Positions 23,004 to 32,628 are shown, counted from the first letter of the stretch. The stretch: DNA of 61,544 bases from UBA1764 sp045616685 (GCA_045616685.1 JAZLHF010000002.1:1-61544); one strand, 5' to 3'. The notes: a model not told the origin generated them from the letters alone. Numbers and translations are program-made.

Positions 23004-23962
23004 TATTTTTCTTCAAATCTTTCTGCAAATTTATCGTATGCATTAACAATTCGTCTTACTAGCGGATGTCTTACAACATCAGCATCTTTTAACCGGCAAA
23101 ACGCAATGCCTTCAACATCTTTTAAAATATGCATTGCATCTGTAAGTCCACTTGCCTTACCTATTGGCAAATCAACCTGAGTAATGTCCCCAGTAATTAT
23201 CATCTTCGATCCAAATCCCATCCTTGTGAGGAACATCTTCATCTGCTCTTTTGTAGCATTTTGTGCTTCATCAAGAATGATAAATGAATTATCAAGGGTA
23301 CGGCCTCTCATATATGCAAGGGGAACAACTTCAATCACTTCCTTTTCCTTCAGTCTTAAAGCTGCATCTCTTCCCAGCATTTCGTAAAGTGCATCATACA
23401 AAGGCCTAAGATAAGGGTCAACCTTTTCTTGAAGATCTCCAGGGAGGAAGCCTAAACGCTCACCTGCCTCAACTGCAGGTCTTGCAAGAATAAGTTTTTC
23501 AACTTCTTTATTCTTCAAAGAATTAATTGCCATTGCAACTGCAAGATAAGTTTTACCTGTGCCGGCAGGACCGATGCCAAAGCAAACATCATGGGTCTTC
23601 ATAGCATTAACATAGTCCTTTTGCCCCAAAGTCTTAGCCTTAATTGGCTTACCCCTATGGGTAAAGCAAACTACGTCCTTTGAAACATTACTCTTTGTGT
23701 AAGAAATTCCATCCTGCGATAAAGATAAAATGTAATCTATCTTTTGTTCATCCAAAGTCTGCCCTTGGTCGACTACAGCAAATAATTCATTAATTACACT
23801 TACTGCCCTATCCACCTCTTCGCCTTTAACTGTGATTTCGTCTCCGCGATAGAGAATTTCTACGTTGCAATCTTTTTCTATAGCCTTCAAATTAGCATCC
23901 AATGTTCCGAAAACCAATGCTGGTTCGGTTATGCTTTGGGGACTAAATTTTAGTTCGTTCAT
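23003..23962 (-). CDS. phoH: PhoH-like ATPase
   Basis: 319 aa from the ATG at 23962, with AGGAGG 6 nt upstream; a longer frame to 23992 is rejected. The Walker A is FGIGPAGTGKTYLAVA (about 130) and the Walker B is FIILDEAQNAT, with RGRTLDNSF between. The N-terminal 100 residues form the KH-like region of the family. Known role is poorly defined: an RNA-associated ATPase/helicase-like protein often encoded next to ybeY. First gene of a six-gene operon ending at glyQS. A TATAAT on the minus strand near 23996-24001 is a likely minus-10. Confidence 0.94.
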   Translation of the reverse strand: MNELKFSPQSITEPALVFGTLDANLKAIEKDCNVEILYRGDEITVKGEEVDRAVSVINELFAVVDQGQTLDEQKIDYILSLSQDGISYTKSNVSKDVVCFTHRGKPIKAKTLGQKDYVNAMKTHDVCFGIGPAGTGKTYLAVAMAINSLKNKEVEKLILARPAVEAGERLGFLPGDLQEKVDPYLRPLYDALYEMLGRDAALRLKEKEVIEVVPLAYMRGRTLDNSFIILDEAQNATKEQMKMFLTRMGFGSKMIITGDITQVDLPIGKASGLTDAMHILKDVEGIAFCRLKDADVVRHPLVRRIVNAYDKFAERFEEK

Positions 23963-24020
23963 TAAGCCTCCTAAAAGTACACAACTTGACACTTTATTAT
24001 ACTCTTTTTTTAGGCATTAA

Positions 24021-24052
24021 AAAAGCCCGAAAGCATATAGCTTCGGGCTTTT
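24021..24052 (-). terminator. Terminator of the sugar ABC transporter operon
   Basis: AAAAGCCCGAA and TTCGGGCTTTT form an 11-bp stem followed by T-rich DNA in minus sense. It lies 30 bp after the binding-protein gene and before the phoH promoter. Confidence 0.88.
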
Positions 24053-24081
24053 AAGGAAAAAGACAATTCTAGAAAATTGTA

Positions 24082-25017
24082 CTATTCGTAATCAGCAACA
24101 TTGCTTGCATCAATCCAAACGCTGTCTACGATAAGAGTCTTTTCAGTAAGTGTTTCACCCTTTACGACCTTAACTGCAGCTTCAAGACCATTAGCAGCCA
24201 TAGCACCGCCGTCCTGAGCTACTGTACCAGCAATACGGCCATCCTTAATAGCTTCATAACCATCTGGAGTTCCGTCAAGACCTGTGATAATAATACCACT
24301 ATTTGCGCCAGCAGCATTACCAGCACCTACAGCCATACCATCGTTTTCGCAAACGATTGCATTTAAGTCATAAGCTGAGAGCCAGCTTTCAACTGTTGCC
24401 TGTGCCTGAGCTGTATCCCAAGCGCAATCAGCAGGAGCAACTACTTCTTTGATATCAGGATAGTTTGCAATAATGTTTCTGTATCCTTCAAGACGATCTG
24501 TAGCATCTGTTGAAGCTGATGGACCTGTTAAGATAGCAATGTTTCCTTTGCCGCCTAAGAGATCAGCAACATGCTGCATTTCATTTTCGCCAGCCTTAAC
24601 ATTGTTTCCTACAGAAACAGCTGCGATTCCTGCGTTTTCCCAATCTGAGCAAACAGATACGATGTTAACAACTACAACGCCTGCTTCTGCAGCAGCTTTA
24701 GCAGCATCAACTAATCCATCTGGATCAACTGGTTCGAAGAGGATTGCATCGAATCCTTCAGAAACACACTGCTCAATCTGTGAAATCTGTGTTGCTGCAT
24801 CCTGGTCAGCACTTAAAATTGTAAGGTCTACACCAAGTTCAGCAGCTTTTGCCTGAGCTGATTCTGTAACTGCAATCTGGAAAGCATTTAACTGGTGCTG
24901 CTGAATTAAAGCAACTTTAATCTTTCCGTCATCAGCTGCGTCGCCTTCTTTTTCTCCGCATGCAGCAAGGCAAAATACCATTGCTAATGCTAAAAGAATA
25001 GCTAAAACTTTTTTCAT
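24082..25017 (-). CDS. Sugar ABC transporter substrate-binding lipoprotein
   Basis: 311 aa. Lipoprotein signal peptide with lipobox LAAC (C20), then a type I periplasmic-binding fold of the ribose/galactose family: IKVALIQQHQLNAFQ, FDAILFEPVDPDGLVDA, IAILTGPSASTDATDRLEGY, IVCENDGMAVGA and ITGLDGTPDGYEAI. It delivers a sugar or polyol to the permease and ATPase encoded just upstream. The substrate cannot be read from sequence; ribose, inositol or similar are candidates. It comes last in the operon after a 69-bp gap, whereas binding protein genes usually come first in mgl/rbs-type operons. Anchored to the outer face of the membrane. Confidence 0.9.
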   Translation of the reverse strand: MKKVLAILLALAMVFCLAACGEKEGDAADDGKIKVALIQQHQLNAFQIAVTESAQAKAAELGVDLTILSADQDAATQISQIEQCVSEGFDAILFEPVDPDGLVDAAKAAAEAGVVVVNIVSVCSDWENAGIAAVSVGNNVKAGENEMQHVADLLGGKGNIAILTGPSASTDATDRLEGYRNIIANYPDIKEVVAPADCAWDTAQAQATVESWLSAYDLNAIVCENDGMAVGAGNAAGANSGIIITGLDGTPDGYEAIKDGRIAGTVAQDGGAMAANGLEAAVKVVKGETLTEKTLIVDSVWIDASNVADYE

Positions 25018-25086
25018 AATAAATTTCCTCCTTAAAAGTTTTTTTATACATAGAAGTTAGACATGAAGCTAACTTTTTAAACAAAT

Positions 25087-26031
25087 TTAATTCTTTTTAG
25101 TCTTTCCCTTAAGGTCAATTAATACTGCAACAATAATAATTAAACCTTTAACAATTCTTTGCCAATGGTCAGAAACACCTAAGATATTAAGGCCATTCGC
25201 AATAACGGTAATCAGTAAGCAACCAATAACAACTCCTAATGGCTTACCAACGCCACCTGTCATGGAAACTCCACCAACAACACAAGCAGCAATGGCATCC
25301 ATTTCATATCCTTCTGCAGCTGTTGGCTGTCCGATTGTTACACGCGACGTCATCAGGAAGCCACAAAAACCAGCAAGCATTCCAGCAATAGCAAATGTGG
25401 AAATACGCATTCTTACGGTATTGATTCCGGAAACTTGTGCAGCTACTAAATTACCTCCGCATGCATATACCCTGCGTCCATATACGGTCTTTGATAATAC
25501 AAATGAGCAAATAATTACTACTATCAGCAAATAAATTGCAAGCATTGGGACTCCAAGGAATGAAGAAGCTGCAACAGCTTTATATTCCGAGCTAAGACCA
25601 ATGATTGGTTTTCCGTTAGAAAGTAATAATGCAAGTCCTCTAACACCTGTCATGGTTCCCAAGGTCATAATGAATGGAGGAAGATTTCCAACAGCAATAC
25701 CTACACCATTTAAAATACCAACAAGCAAACCTGCGATTGTTGCAGCAAGCATTGGAACAATAATTGGGAATTGACCCTGCCCAAGCATAGCCGCAATAAT
25801 TCCAGTAAAAGCAACCGTTGAACCAACCGACATATCAAAACCTCCGGCAATAATTACAAACATCATGCCAAAAGCAAGAATGCCGTTAATGGAAGCCTGT
25901 TTCAAAATATTAACTAAATTCCCCAAGGAAATAAAGCTCGGTTTTAAAGCTGTTAATATTGCAACAAGTACAATAAATATAATGAAAATAAAATATTCAC
26001 CTATTAAGCTTTTCAATCTTGTATTTTTCAT
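25087..26031 (-). CDS. Sugar ABC transporter permease
   Basis: 314 aa, polytopic (about eight to ten helices) of the RbsC/MglC family: LGNLVNILKQASINGILAFGMMFVIIAGGFDMSVGS is the diagnostic first part, and the EAA-like loop lies around GRRVYACGGNLVAAQVSGIN. Forms the membrane channel with the ATPase encoded 15 bp upstream and the binding protein downstream. Only one permease gene is present, as usual for this family, so it should act as a homodimer. Confidence 0.92.
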   Translation of the reverse strand: MKNTRLKSLIGEYFIFIIFIVLVAILTALKPSFISLGNLVNILKQASINGILAFGMMFVIIAGGFDMSVGSTVAFTGIIAAMLGQGQFPIIVPMLAATIAGLLVGILNGVGIAVGNLPPFIMTLGTMTGVRGLALLLSNGKPIIGLSSEYKAVAASSFLGVPMLAIYLLIVVIICSFVLSKTVYGRRVYACGGNLVAAQVSGINTVRMRISTFAIAGMLAGFCGFLMTSRVTIGQPTAAEGYEMDAIAACVVGGVSMTGGVGKPLGVVIGCLLITVIANGLNILGVSDHWQRIVKGLIIIVAVLIDLKGKTKKN

Positions 26032-26046
26032 AAGTATTGCTTCCTC

Positions 26047-27540
26047 CTAAACACTAATGGCTGAAGCCAATTCCATAATTTTTTCTTGTGTAAAATCTTC
26101 ACGAAGGACTTCTCCAGAGTAATTGCCTTCACACATAACCATAACTCTGTCGCAAATTCCCATTAATTCTGGGATTTCAGATGAAATCATAATTATAGCT
26201 TTACCCTGTTGAGCAAGCTGGCCGAGTAATATATAGATATCTCGTTTTGCTCCGACATCAATGCCTCGTGTAGGTTCATCTAAGATAATTACATCTGGTT
26301 CATTTAATAACCATTTTGCTACTACAACCTTTTGCTGGTTTCCGCCAGATAGATTTCCGACAATCTGGTTAACAGAAGGGGTTTTAATCTTCAATTTTTC
26401 AATATATTCATTTGAAGCAACTGTAGCTTTATTCCTATTATATAAACCATGGCTTAATAATTTTTCTATTGCTACCATAGAAATATTATCATTGACTGAT
26501 CCTGTTAAGTTTAAGCCTGTGGCTTTTCTATCTTCAGTAATTAATGCAACGCCCTTCTTTATCATATCTCTCGGGCTTTTCACATTAATCTTTTCTCCTT
26601 TAACAAAAATCTCACCATTAGACAATGGATGAATTCCAAATATGCCTTCGACTAATTCGCTTCTACCAGCTCCAACAAGTCCGCCGATGCCAAGAATCTC
26701 ACCTTTTCTGACAGAAAAACTAACGTCTTTAACTTTATTATCTTTTCTTACAATATTCTTTGCTTCAAAGATAACTTCGCCCATTTCAGAGTCAATCTTA
26801 GGATAAACATCCGCAATTTCTCTGCCTACCATCATCTTTATTAATTTAGCTTCGTTCATGTTTGCGACATCATCGCAACCGATAAACTTGCCATCTCTAA
26901 AGACGCTAACACGATCGCAAATCTCAAAGATTTCTGCCATTCTGTGAGAAATATAAATAATGGCCACACCACTTTCTTTCAGCTTACGAATGTGTTCAAA
27001 TAAAATTTCTACTTCACGCTCTGTAATTGCAGATGTAGGTTCATCCATAACAACTACTTTCGCATTCATAGAAATTGCTTTAATAATTTCAATTAATTGG
27101 CATTGAGCAACTGTAAGATGTCTAAGAGTTTCCTTTGGAGAAATATGCAGCCCGCTATCATCAATCAATTTCTGAGCTTCAGCAATTTCAGCATTTTTAT
27201 CAACTAAACCATTCTTTTTTAGCTCACGTCCAACAAAAATATTTTCATAAACAGCCATATCAAGAATAGGATTTAATTCTTGATGAATCATGGCTACGCC
27301 ATAATCCATTGCTTCTTTAGGATTAGATGCATTATATGGCTTTCCATCAAAAAAGATTTCTCCGCCATCATCCTTGGTGTAAATACCCATAAGTATCTTC
27401 ATCAATGTTGATTTGCCGGCGCCATTTTCACCCATTAAAGCGTGTACTTCTCCAGGACGTATCTGAAGCTGAACATGATCAAGCGCAACTACACCAGGGA
27501 AGGTTTTGCTAATATCTTTCATCTCAAGTATGTATCCCAT
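26047..27540 (-). CDS. Sugar ABC transporter ATPase (two nucleotide-binding domains)
   Basis: 497 aa from the ATG at 27540, which follows AAGGAGG at 8 nt; the longer frame to 27579 is rejected. The first domain has Walker A GENGAGKST and signature LTVAQCQLIEI; the second has a variant Walker A GGLVGAGRSE and signature LSGGNQQKVVVAKWL, as is normal for RbsA/MglA, where the second site is degenerate. Powers import of a sugar. First gene of a three-gene operon. A 21-bp imperfect palindrome (27600-27620) about 60 bp upstream is a candidate operator. Confidence 0.94.
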   Translation of the reverse strand: MGYILEMKDISKTFPGVVALDHVQLQIRPGEVHALMGENGAGKSTLMKILMGIYTKDDGGEIFFDGKPYNASNPKEAMDYGVAMIHQELNPILDMAVYENIFVGRELKKNGLVDKNAEIAEAQKLIDDSGLHISPKETLRHLTVAQCQLIEIIKAISMNAKVVVMDEPTSAITEREVEILFEHIRKLKESGVAIIYISHRMAEIFEICDRVSVFRDGKFIGCDDVANMNEAKLIKMMVGREIADVYPKIDSEMGEVIFEAKNIVRKDNKVKDVSFSVRKGEILGIGGLVGAGRSELVEGIFGIHPLSNGEIFVKGEKINVKSPRDMIKKGVALITEDRKATGLNLTGSVNDNISMVAIEKLLSHGLYNRNKATVASNEYIEKLKIKTPSVNQIVGNLSGGNQQKVVVAKWLLNEPDVIILDEPTRGIDVGAKRDIYILLGQLAQQGKAIIMISSEIPELMGICDRVMVMCEGNYSGEVLREDFTQEKIMELASAISV

Positions 27541-27599
27541 GCAAAACCACCTCCTTATCAAAAAACTAATTGCTTGCACAAAAACTTGCCAAATAAAGA

Positions 27600-27620
27600 T
27601 TACTCATACCAGACAAGTAA
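27600..27620. promoter_or_regulatory. Candidate operator upstream of the sugar ABC operon
   Basis: On the minus strand the site reads TTACTTGTCTGGTATGAGTA followed by A, with inverted ends TTACT/AGTAA and a CTTGT half-site like those bound by GntR-type repressors. Regulator gene not in window. Confidence 0.35.
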
Positions 27621-27670
27621 ATAATTCTTATTGATTATACTACTTTTCAATAAAAATAGAACAAAAAATT

Positions 27671-28012
27671 TCAGCCTGGCGGCCAAGACATCTTTCTCTT
27701 TCCGAGAACATGAAAATGAAGATGCTGAACTGTTTGGTCTCCGTCTTCTCCGCAGTTTACTGCAACCCTGTAACCATTAGTAATACCTTGAGATTTAGCA
27801 ATTTCCTTAATCTTAATTAAGATATGAGCTAAAACTTCTGCATCTTCAGGACTTGTTGCGTCTAAAGAAGCAATATGCTTCTTTGGAACTACTAAAAAAT
27901 GCACCGGGGCCTGAGGATTAACATCATTAAAGGCATAGATCAAATCATCTTCATACACCTTTGTTGATGGAATTTCGCCTGCAATAATCTTGCAGAATAA
28001 ACAATCTTCCAT
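27671..28012 (-). CDS. HIT family protein (HinT-like)
   Basis: 113 aa. The histidine triad is QHLHFHVLG near the C terminus, preceded by the usual N-terminal CLFCKIIAGEIPS with CxxC and the EDDLIYAFND region. Known role: nucleoside phosphoramidase/hydrolase of AMP derivatives. The ATG shares a base with the stop of mtaB, so it is coupled. The C terminus ends KMSWPPG, typical of HinT proteins. Confidence 0.93.
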   Translation of the reverse strand: MEDCLFCKIIAGEIPSTKVYEDDLIYAFNDVNPQAPVHFLVVPKKHIASLDATSPEDAEVLAHILIKIKEIAKSQGITNGYRVAVNCGEDGDQTVQHLHFHVLGKRKMSWPPG

Positions 28013-29256
28013 TATTGCTCCTTTCCTAAAACTCCGTCTTTATAAACGTCAGTTATAACAACATCAATGAATGTATTAATTATATCATTTTTATTGCTCT
28101 TAAAATACACATCTGTATAATTTGAAGCATGCCCATGATAATAACCATCAAAATTTTGTTCAATAAGCACACGCTGCACGCTGCCAATCATTTTCTTCCT
28201 AAACTCTAACGATACTCGATTTCCCTCTGCGATTAATTTTTTGTTTCTTTCCTTTTTAATTGCCGGAGAAATTTGTCCGTCCATCATAGCTGCATTTGTA
28301 AACAATCTCTTAGAATATGGAAAGGCGTGAACGTGTAAAAATTCGGCCTTATCAATTAAATCTAAACTGTAATTAAAATCATTTTCAGTCTCACCTGGAA
28401 ACCCAGCAATGATATCCGTTGTTATTCCAAATAACGGATCAAATTCTCTGCAAGTTCTGACTATGTCTAAATATTCTTTAGATGTGTAGCTTCTATTCAT
28501 AGCTTTGATAATTTCATCGCTACCACTTTGAACAGAAAGATGAAAGTGGTGACAAAGCTTATCATATTTAAGAAGAGATTTAACATATGTTGCATCAACT
28601 ATGGTTGGTTCAAGCGACCCAAATCTGATTCGGAAGTCTCCAGGAAGTTCATCCAAGGCCTTAATCACAGGTTCTACGCCACCTTTATACAAGGCAGTAT
28701 TTATACCAGTAAGTACAATCTCCTTATATCCAGCTACTATTAAATCTTTTGCTTCGGCAACTATTTCCGAGATTGGTTTATAGCTAATTTTATTTCGCGC
28801 ATATGGGATGACACAGTACGAACAAAATCTATTGCAACCAGTTTGAATTTGAATCATAGCTCTTGTTCGTGACTCAGGATCAAAAGCAAGGACTCTACAT
28901 GAAGCAGGTCTAGTTATATTTAGTAACTCGAACACTTTTTCTTTATCATTAGTACCTAGAATAAAATCTACTTCAGGAATAGTTTCCAACTCTTCTCTAT
29001 TTGTTTCTGGATAGCATCCCATAACAACAAGTTTAGCATCAGAATTAAGCCTCTTCATTCTTCTAATGTATTGACGAGATTTTCTATCAGCCAGTCTTGT
29101 TACAGTGCAAGTATTAACAATATAAACATCTGCTTTTTCTTCTTCAGATACAACAATCCAACCTGCAGCTTTAAACTCTTCTGCAAGCTTATATGATTCA
29201 TATTGATTTACCCTGCACCCCAATGTGAAGAATGCTACTCTTTTATTTTCACTCAT
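28012..29256 (-). CDS. mtaB: tRNA ms2t6A37 methylthiotransferase MtaB-type
   Basis: 414 aa from the ATG at 29256. UPF0004 N-terminal domain with three cysteines (FFTLGCRVNQYES, NTCTVT, GCYPE), radical-SAM motif GCNRFCSYCVIPYARNK, and a C-terminal TRAM region. The GCRVNQYE start identifies the MtaB branch rather than MiaB. Known reaction: C2 methylthiolation of threonylcarbamoyladenosine 37 in ANN-decoding tRNAs. There is no ribosome-binding site; instead TATAAT lies 6 nt before the ATG, so the transcript may be leaderless. Followed by hit on the same strand. Confidence 0.92.
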   Translation of the reverse strand: MSENKRVAFFTLGCRVNQYESYKLAEEFKAAGWIVVSEEEKADVYIVNTCTVTRLADRKSRQYIRRMKRLNSDAKLVVMGCYPETNREELETIPEVDFILGTNDKEKVFELLNITRPASCRVLAFDPESRTRAMIQIQTGCNRFCSYCVIPYARNKISYKPISEIVAEAKDLIVAGYKEIVLTGINTALYKGGVEPVIKALDELPGDFRIRFGSLEPTIVDATYVKSLLKYDKLCHHFHLSVQSGSDEIIKAMNRSYTSKEYLDIVRTCREFDPLFGITTDIIAGFPGETENDFNYSLDLIDKAEFLHVHAFPYSKRLFTNAAMMDGQISPAIKKERNKKLIAEGNRVSLEFRKKMIGSVQRVLIEQNFDGYYHGHASNYTDVYFKSNKNDIINTFIDVVITDVYKDGVLGKEQ

Positions 29257-29279
29257 GCTTAAATTATACAAAAAATTGC

Positions 29280-29308
29280 TTGAATATGAAAGAAATAACG
29301 ATTATAAT
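29280..29308 (+). promoter_or_regulatory. Promoter of rpsU
   Basis: TTGAAT (29280-29285), 17-bp spacer, TATAAT (29303-29308), about 58 nt before the rpsU ATG. Confidence 0.75.
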
Positions 29309-29366
29309 AGTTGCTGTTATAGATGAATTGCCTATGGCATTCACGAAGTGAGGAGGTGAAACCAGA

Positions 29367-29549
29367 ATGGCACAGATCATCGTTAAAGAAGGCGAAAATC
29401 TTGAAAATGCTCTTAAGAGATTCAAGCGCTCTTGTGCTAGAGATGGCGTTATGGCCGAACTCAGGAAGAGAGAATGCTACGAAAAGCCAAGCGTAAGACG
29501 TAAGAAGAAGTCAGAAGCTGCTCGTAAGAAGGCTACAAAGAGATACTAA
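29367..29549 (+). CDS. rpsU: Ribosomal protein bS21
   Basis: 60 aa, starts MAQIIVKEGENLENALKRFK, then a strongly basic C terminus (RRKKKSEAARKKATKRY). Component of the 30S subunit near the anti-Shine-Dalgarno region. Strong GAGGAGGTG ribosome site. It is a single-gene unit with its own promoter and terminator and is the only plus-strand gene between 18.9 and 34.2 kb. Confidence 0.98.
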   Translation: MAQIIVKEGENLENALKRFKRSCARDGVMAELRKRECYEKPSVRRKKKSEAARKKATKRY

Positions 29550-29560
29550 TCGCTAAATAA

Positions 29561-29588
29561 AACCGAAGGCCAATGCCTTCGGTTTTTT
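29561..29588 (+). terminator. Terminator of rpsU, possibly shared with dnaJ
   Basis: AACCGAAGGC and GCCTTCGGTT form a 10-bp stem with a CAAT loop followed by T6. In the reverse sense it also lies just after the dnaJ stop at 29596. Confidence 0.9.
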
Positions 29589-29595
29589 ACTTCTT

Positions 29596-30744
29596 CTAGC
29601 TAAACAAATCTTTTAAAGTTTCTGCAAAAGATTTTCGTTTATTATATCCTTCTAATGTTTTTGTTTCTCCAAACTGTTTAATTAAATTCTTTTGTTCTGA
29701 ACTAAGCTTTGTCGGAACTTCCAAATTAATCTTTACATATAAATCTCCCGGACGACCAGATCTAACATTCTTAATACCCTTTCCTTTGATTCTAAGAACT
29801 GTGCCTGGCTGTGTTCCAGCAGGAACTTTACATGAAAGTTTTTCGTTAAGTCCTGGAACAGCAATCTCGTCACCTAATGCAGCCTGACTAAAGGTAATTG
29901 GAACATCAATCCAAATATCGTCGCCCCTTCTTTCAAAAAGCTTAGAAGGCATTACATTAAGAACGATATATAAATCGCCTACCTGCCCACCATTAAACCC
30001 TGGTTGGCCTTGGCCTCTAATTGGAATTACAGAATCAGTGTCGACTCCGGCAGGAATAGTAACATTAATATTTACAGTCTTGCGAACCTTTCCATTTCCA
30101 TTACAGCATGTACAAGGTTTTTCGATTATACTACCAGTACCACCGCAGCGAGAACATGTCCTTTGACTTTGGAAAGTTCCAAATGGAGTCTGCTGATTTG
30201 TGAATACACTTCCCTTGCCACCGCAGTCTGGGCAAGTCTTCTTACCTGTGCCCTTTGCAGCTCCGGTTCCACCACATTCATCGCAAACAACATCCTTAGT
30301 AAGTTTAATTTCTTTCTTACATCCAAATACTGCTTCGTCAAATGAAATATTCATGGACTTTTGAATATCAGCGCCACGTCTTGGGCCGTTTCTTCTTGCA
30401 GAACTGCCGCCGAAGCCGCCAAATCCACCACCGAACATGTTGAAAATGTCGTCGAAACCAAATCCTTCTCCGCCAAAACCACTAAATCCACCACCGCCAA
30501 ATCCTGCATTAGGATCTATGCCTGCGAATCCAAAGCGATCATATTTTTCTTTTTTCTCTGGGTCTGACAGTACAGAATAAGCTTCATTGACTTCTTTAAA
30601 CTTTTCTTCGGCTTCTTTATCACCTGGATTTCTATCTGGATGATATTTCATTGCCATTTTCCTGAAGGCAGATTTAATTTCAGCCTCTGAAGCTCCTTTT
30701 GCTATACCTAAGACTTCATAGTAATCTCTTTTATCTTCAGCCAT
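29596..30744 (-). CDS. dnaJ: Chaperone DnaJ
   Basis: 382 aa. J domain with HPD motif (MKYHPDRNPGDKEAEEK), glycine/phenylalanine-rich linker (GFGGGGFSGFGGEGFG), four zinc-binding CxxC(x)G motifs (CDECGGTG, CPDCGGKG, CSRCGGTG, CTCCNGNG) and the C-terminal substrate domain. Co-chaperone that stimulates DnaK ATPase. Last gene of the hrcA operon; start shares a base with the dnaK stop. Confidence 0.97.
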   Translation of the reverse strand: MAEDKRDYYEVLGIAKGASEAEIKSAFRKMAMKYHPDRNPGDKEAEEKFKEVNEAYSVLSDPEKKEKYDRFGFAGIDPNAGFGGGGFSGFGGEGFGFDDIFNMFGGGFGGFGGSSARRNGPRRGADIQKSMNISFDEAVFGCKKEIKLTKDVVCDECGGTGAAKGTGKKTCPDCGGKGSVFTNQQTPFGTFQSQRTCSRCGGTGSIIEKPCTCCNGNGKVRKTVNINVTIPAGVDTDSVIPIRGQGQPGFNGGQVGDLYIVLNVMPSKLFERRGDDIWIDVPITFSQAALGDEIAVPGLNEKLSCKVPAGTQPGTVLRIKGKGIKNVRSGRPGDLYVKINLEVPTKLSSEQKNLIKQFGETKTLEGYNKRKSFAETLKDLFS

Positions 30745-32612
30745 TATTTATCATTAACTACTTCAAAATCTGCATCTACAACGTTGTCAGGGTTTGGACC
30801 ACCAGCCTGCTGTCCTGCGTTAGCGCCCATACTAGCTCCCATGTCTGGACCTGCGCCAGCAGCCTGCTGCTGAGCCTGAGCCTGTTCATATAACTTTGTA
30901 GAAATTACATGGAACTCTTCTGTAAGAGCCTCTGTCTTTGATTTGATTTCTTCAAGATCGTTTCCTTCAAGAGCTTTCTTAAGATCATCCTTGGCAGCTG
31001 TAATCTTGCTTACTTCATCAGCGGAAAGTTTACCATCAAGTTCTTTCAGATTCTTTTCTGTTTCATATACAAGGGTCTCAGCCTGGTTACGAGCTTCAAT
31101 TTCTTCTTTCTTCTTCTTATCAGCTTCAGCGAACTGTTCAGCTTCTTTAACCTTTTGCTGAATTTCTTCTTCAGAAAGCTTGGATGAAGAAGTAATTGTA
31201 ATGCTCTGCTGCTTACCTGTTCCAAGGTCCTTTGCACTTACACTTACAATACCATTAGCATCAATATCGAAAGTAACTTCAATCTGCGGAATTCCACGTG
31301 GGGCTGCTGGGATTCCTGTAAGCTGGAATCTACCAAGTGTAATGTTATCAGCTGCCATCTGACGCTCACCTTGCATTACATGAATGTCTACAGCTGACTG
31401 ATTATCTGCAGCTGTTGAGAAAATCTGGCTCTTCTTTGTAGGAATTGTTGTATTTCTTTCAATAAGTCTTGTGGCAACCCCACCAAGTGTTTCGATTGAA
31501 AGTGAAAGTGGAGTTACATCAAGAAGTAATACATCCTTAACTTCGCCTGTTAAAACGCCGGCTTGAATTGATGCACCTACGGCTACGCATTCATCTGGAT
31601 TAATCCCCTTAAATGGCTCTTTGCCTGTAATGTTTTTAACTGCGTCCTGAACTGCTGGAATTCTTGTAGAGCCACCAACTAAGATTACCTTGTTGAGGTC
31701 GTTCATTGTAACTCCGGCATCTGACATAGCCTTCTTCATAGGTTCGATTGTTCTCTGAACGAGATCAGATGTTAACTGATCAAACTTAGCTCTGGTAATG
31801 TCCATGTTAAGATGGAGAGGACCATTTGCATTAACTGTAATGAATGGAAGATTTACATTTGTTGTCTGGCTTGATGAAAGTTCCTTCTTAGCTTTCTCTG
31901 CAGCTTCCTTAAGTCTTTGAAGTGACATCTTGTCAGCTCTAAGATCTACGCCATTTTCTTTTGCAAACTGATCTGCCATAAAGTTCATCAGAGCATTATC
32001 AAAGTCATCGCCGCCGAGTTTTGTATCGCCATTTGTAGCAAGTACTTCGAATACACCATCGCCAATATCCAGGATGGATACATCGAATGTACCACCGCCA
32101 AGGTCATATACCATGATTTTCTGGTTTCCAGCTTCTTTATCAAGGCCATATGCGAAAGCAGCTGCTGTTGGTTCGTTCACGATTCTCTTAACATCGAGCC
32201 CTGCGATTGTACCAGCATCCTTTGTTGCCTGCTTTTGAGCATCGCTAAAGTATGCAGGAACTGTAATAACAGCTTCTGTAACCTTTTCGCCAAGATAGCT
32301 TTCAGCATCGGCCTTTAATTTTGCAAGAATCATCGCTGAAATATCTTGTGGTGTATATGCCTTTCCATCAATATCTACTTTATAATCGCTACCCATATGT
32401 CTCTTAATAGAAGAAATCGTTCTATCAGGATTTGTGATAGCTTGTCTTTTAGCTGTTTCGCCTACAAGTCTTTCGCCAGACTTTGTGAATCCGACAATAG
32501 AAGGAGTTGTTCTATTTCCTTCAGCATTAGCAATAACAGTTGGTTCGCCGCCTTCAAGTACTGATACGCAGCTATTTGTTGTTCCTAAATCAATTCCAAT
32601 TACTTTTCCCAT
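30744..32612 (-). CDS. dnaK: Chaperone DnaK (Hsp70)
   Basis: 622 aa. Starts MGKVIGIDLGTTNSCVSVLE, with GDGVFEVLATNGDTKLGGDD, VILVGGSTRIPAVQ and the substrate domain (LLDVTPLSLSIETLGG). Ends with the glutamine-rich tail and the conserved DADFEVVND-type C terminus. ATP-dependent folding and repair of proteins. Follows grpE by 16 bp. Confidence 0.98.
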   Translation of the reverse strand: MGKVIGIDLGTTNSCVSVLEGGEPTVIANAEGNRTTPSIVGFTKSGERLVGETAKRQAITNPDRTISSIKRHMGSDYKVDIDGKAYTPQDISAMILAKLKADAESYLGEKVTEAVITVPAYFSDAQKQATKDAGTIAGLDVKRIVNEPTAAAFAYGLDKEAGNQKIMVYDLGGGTFDVSILDIGDGVFEVLATNGDTKLGGDDFDNALMNFMADQFAKENGVDLRADKMSLQRLKEAAEKAKKELSSSQTTNVNLPFITVNANGPLHLNMDITRAKFDQLTSDLVQRTIEPMKKAMSDAGVTMNDLNKVILVGGSTRIPAVQDAVKNITGKEPFKGINPDECVAVGASIQAGVLTGEVKDVLLLDVTPLSLSIETLGGVATRLIERNTTIPTKKSQIFSTAADNQSAVDIHVMQGERQMAADNITLGRFQLTGIPAAPRGIPQIEVTFDIDANGIVSVSAKDLGTGKQQSITITSSSKLSEEEIQQKVKEAEQFAEADKKKKEEIEARNQAETLVYETEKNLKELDGKLSADEVSKITAAKDDLKKALEGNDLEEIKSKTEALTEEFHVISTKLYEQAQAQQQAAGAGPDMGASMGANAGQQAGGPNPDNVVDADFEVVNDK

Positions 32613-32628
32613 TTTTTATACCTCTTAA

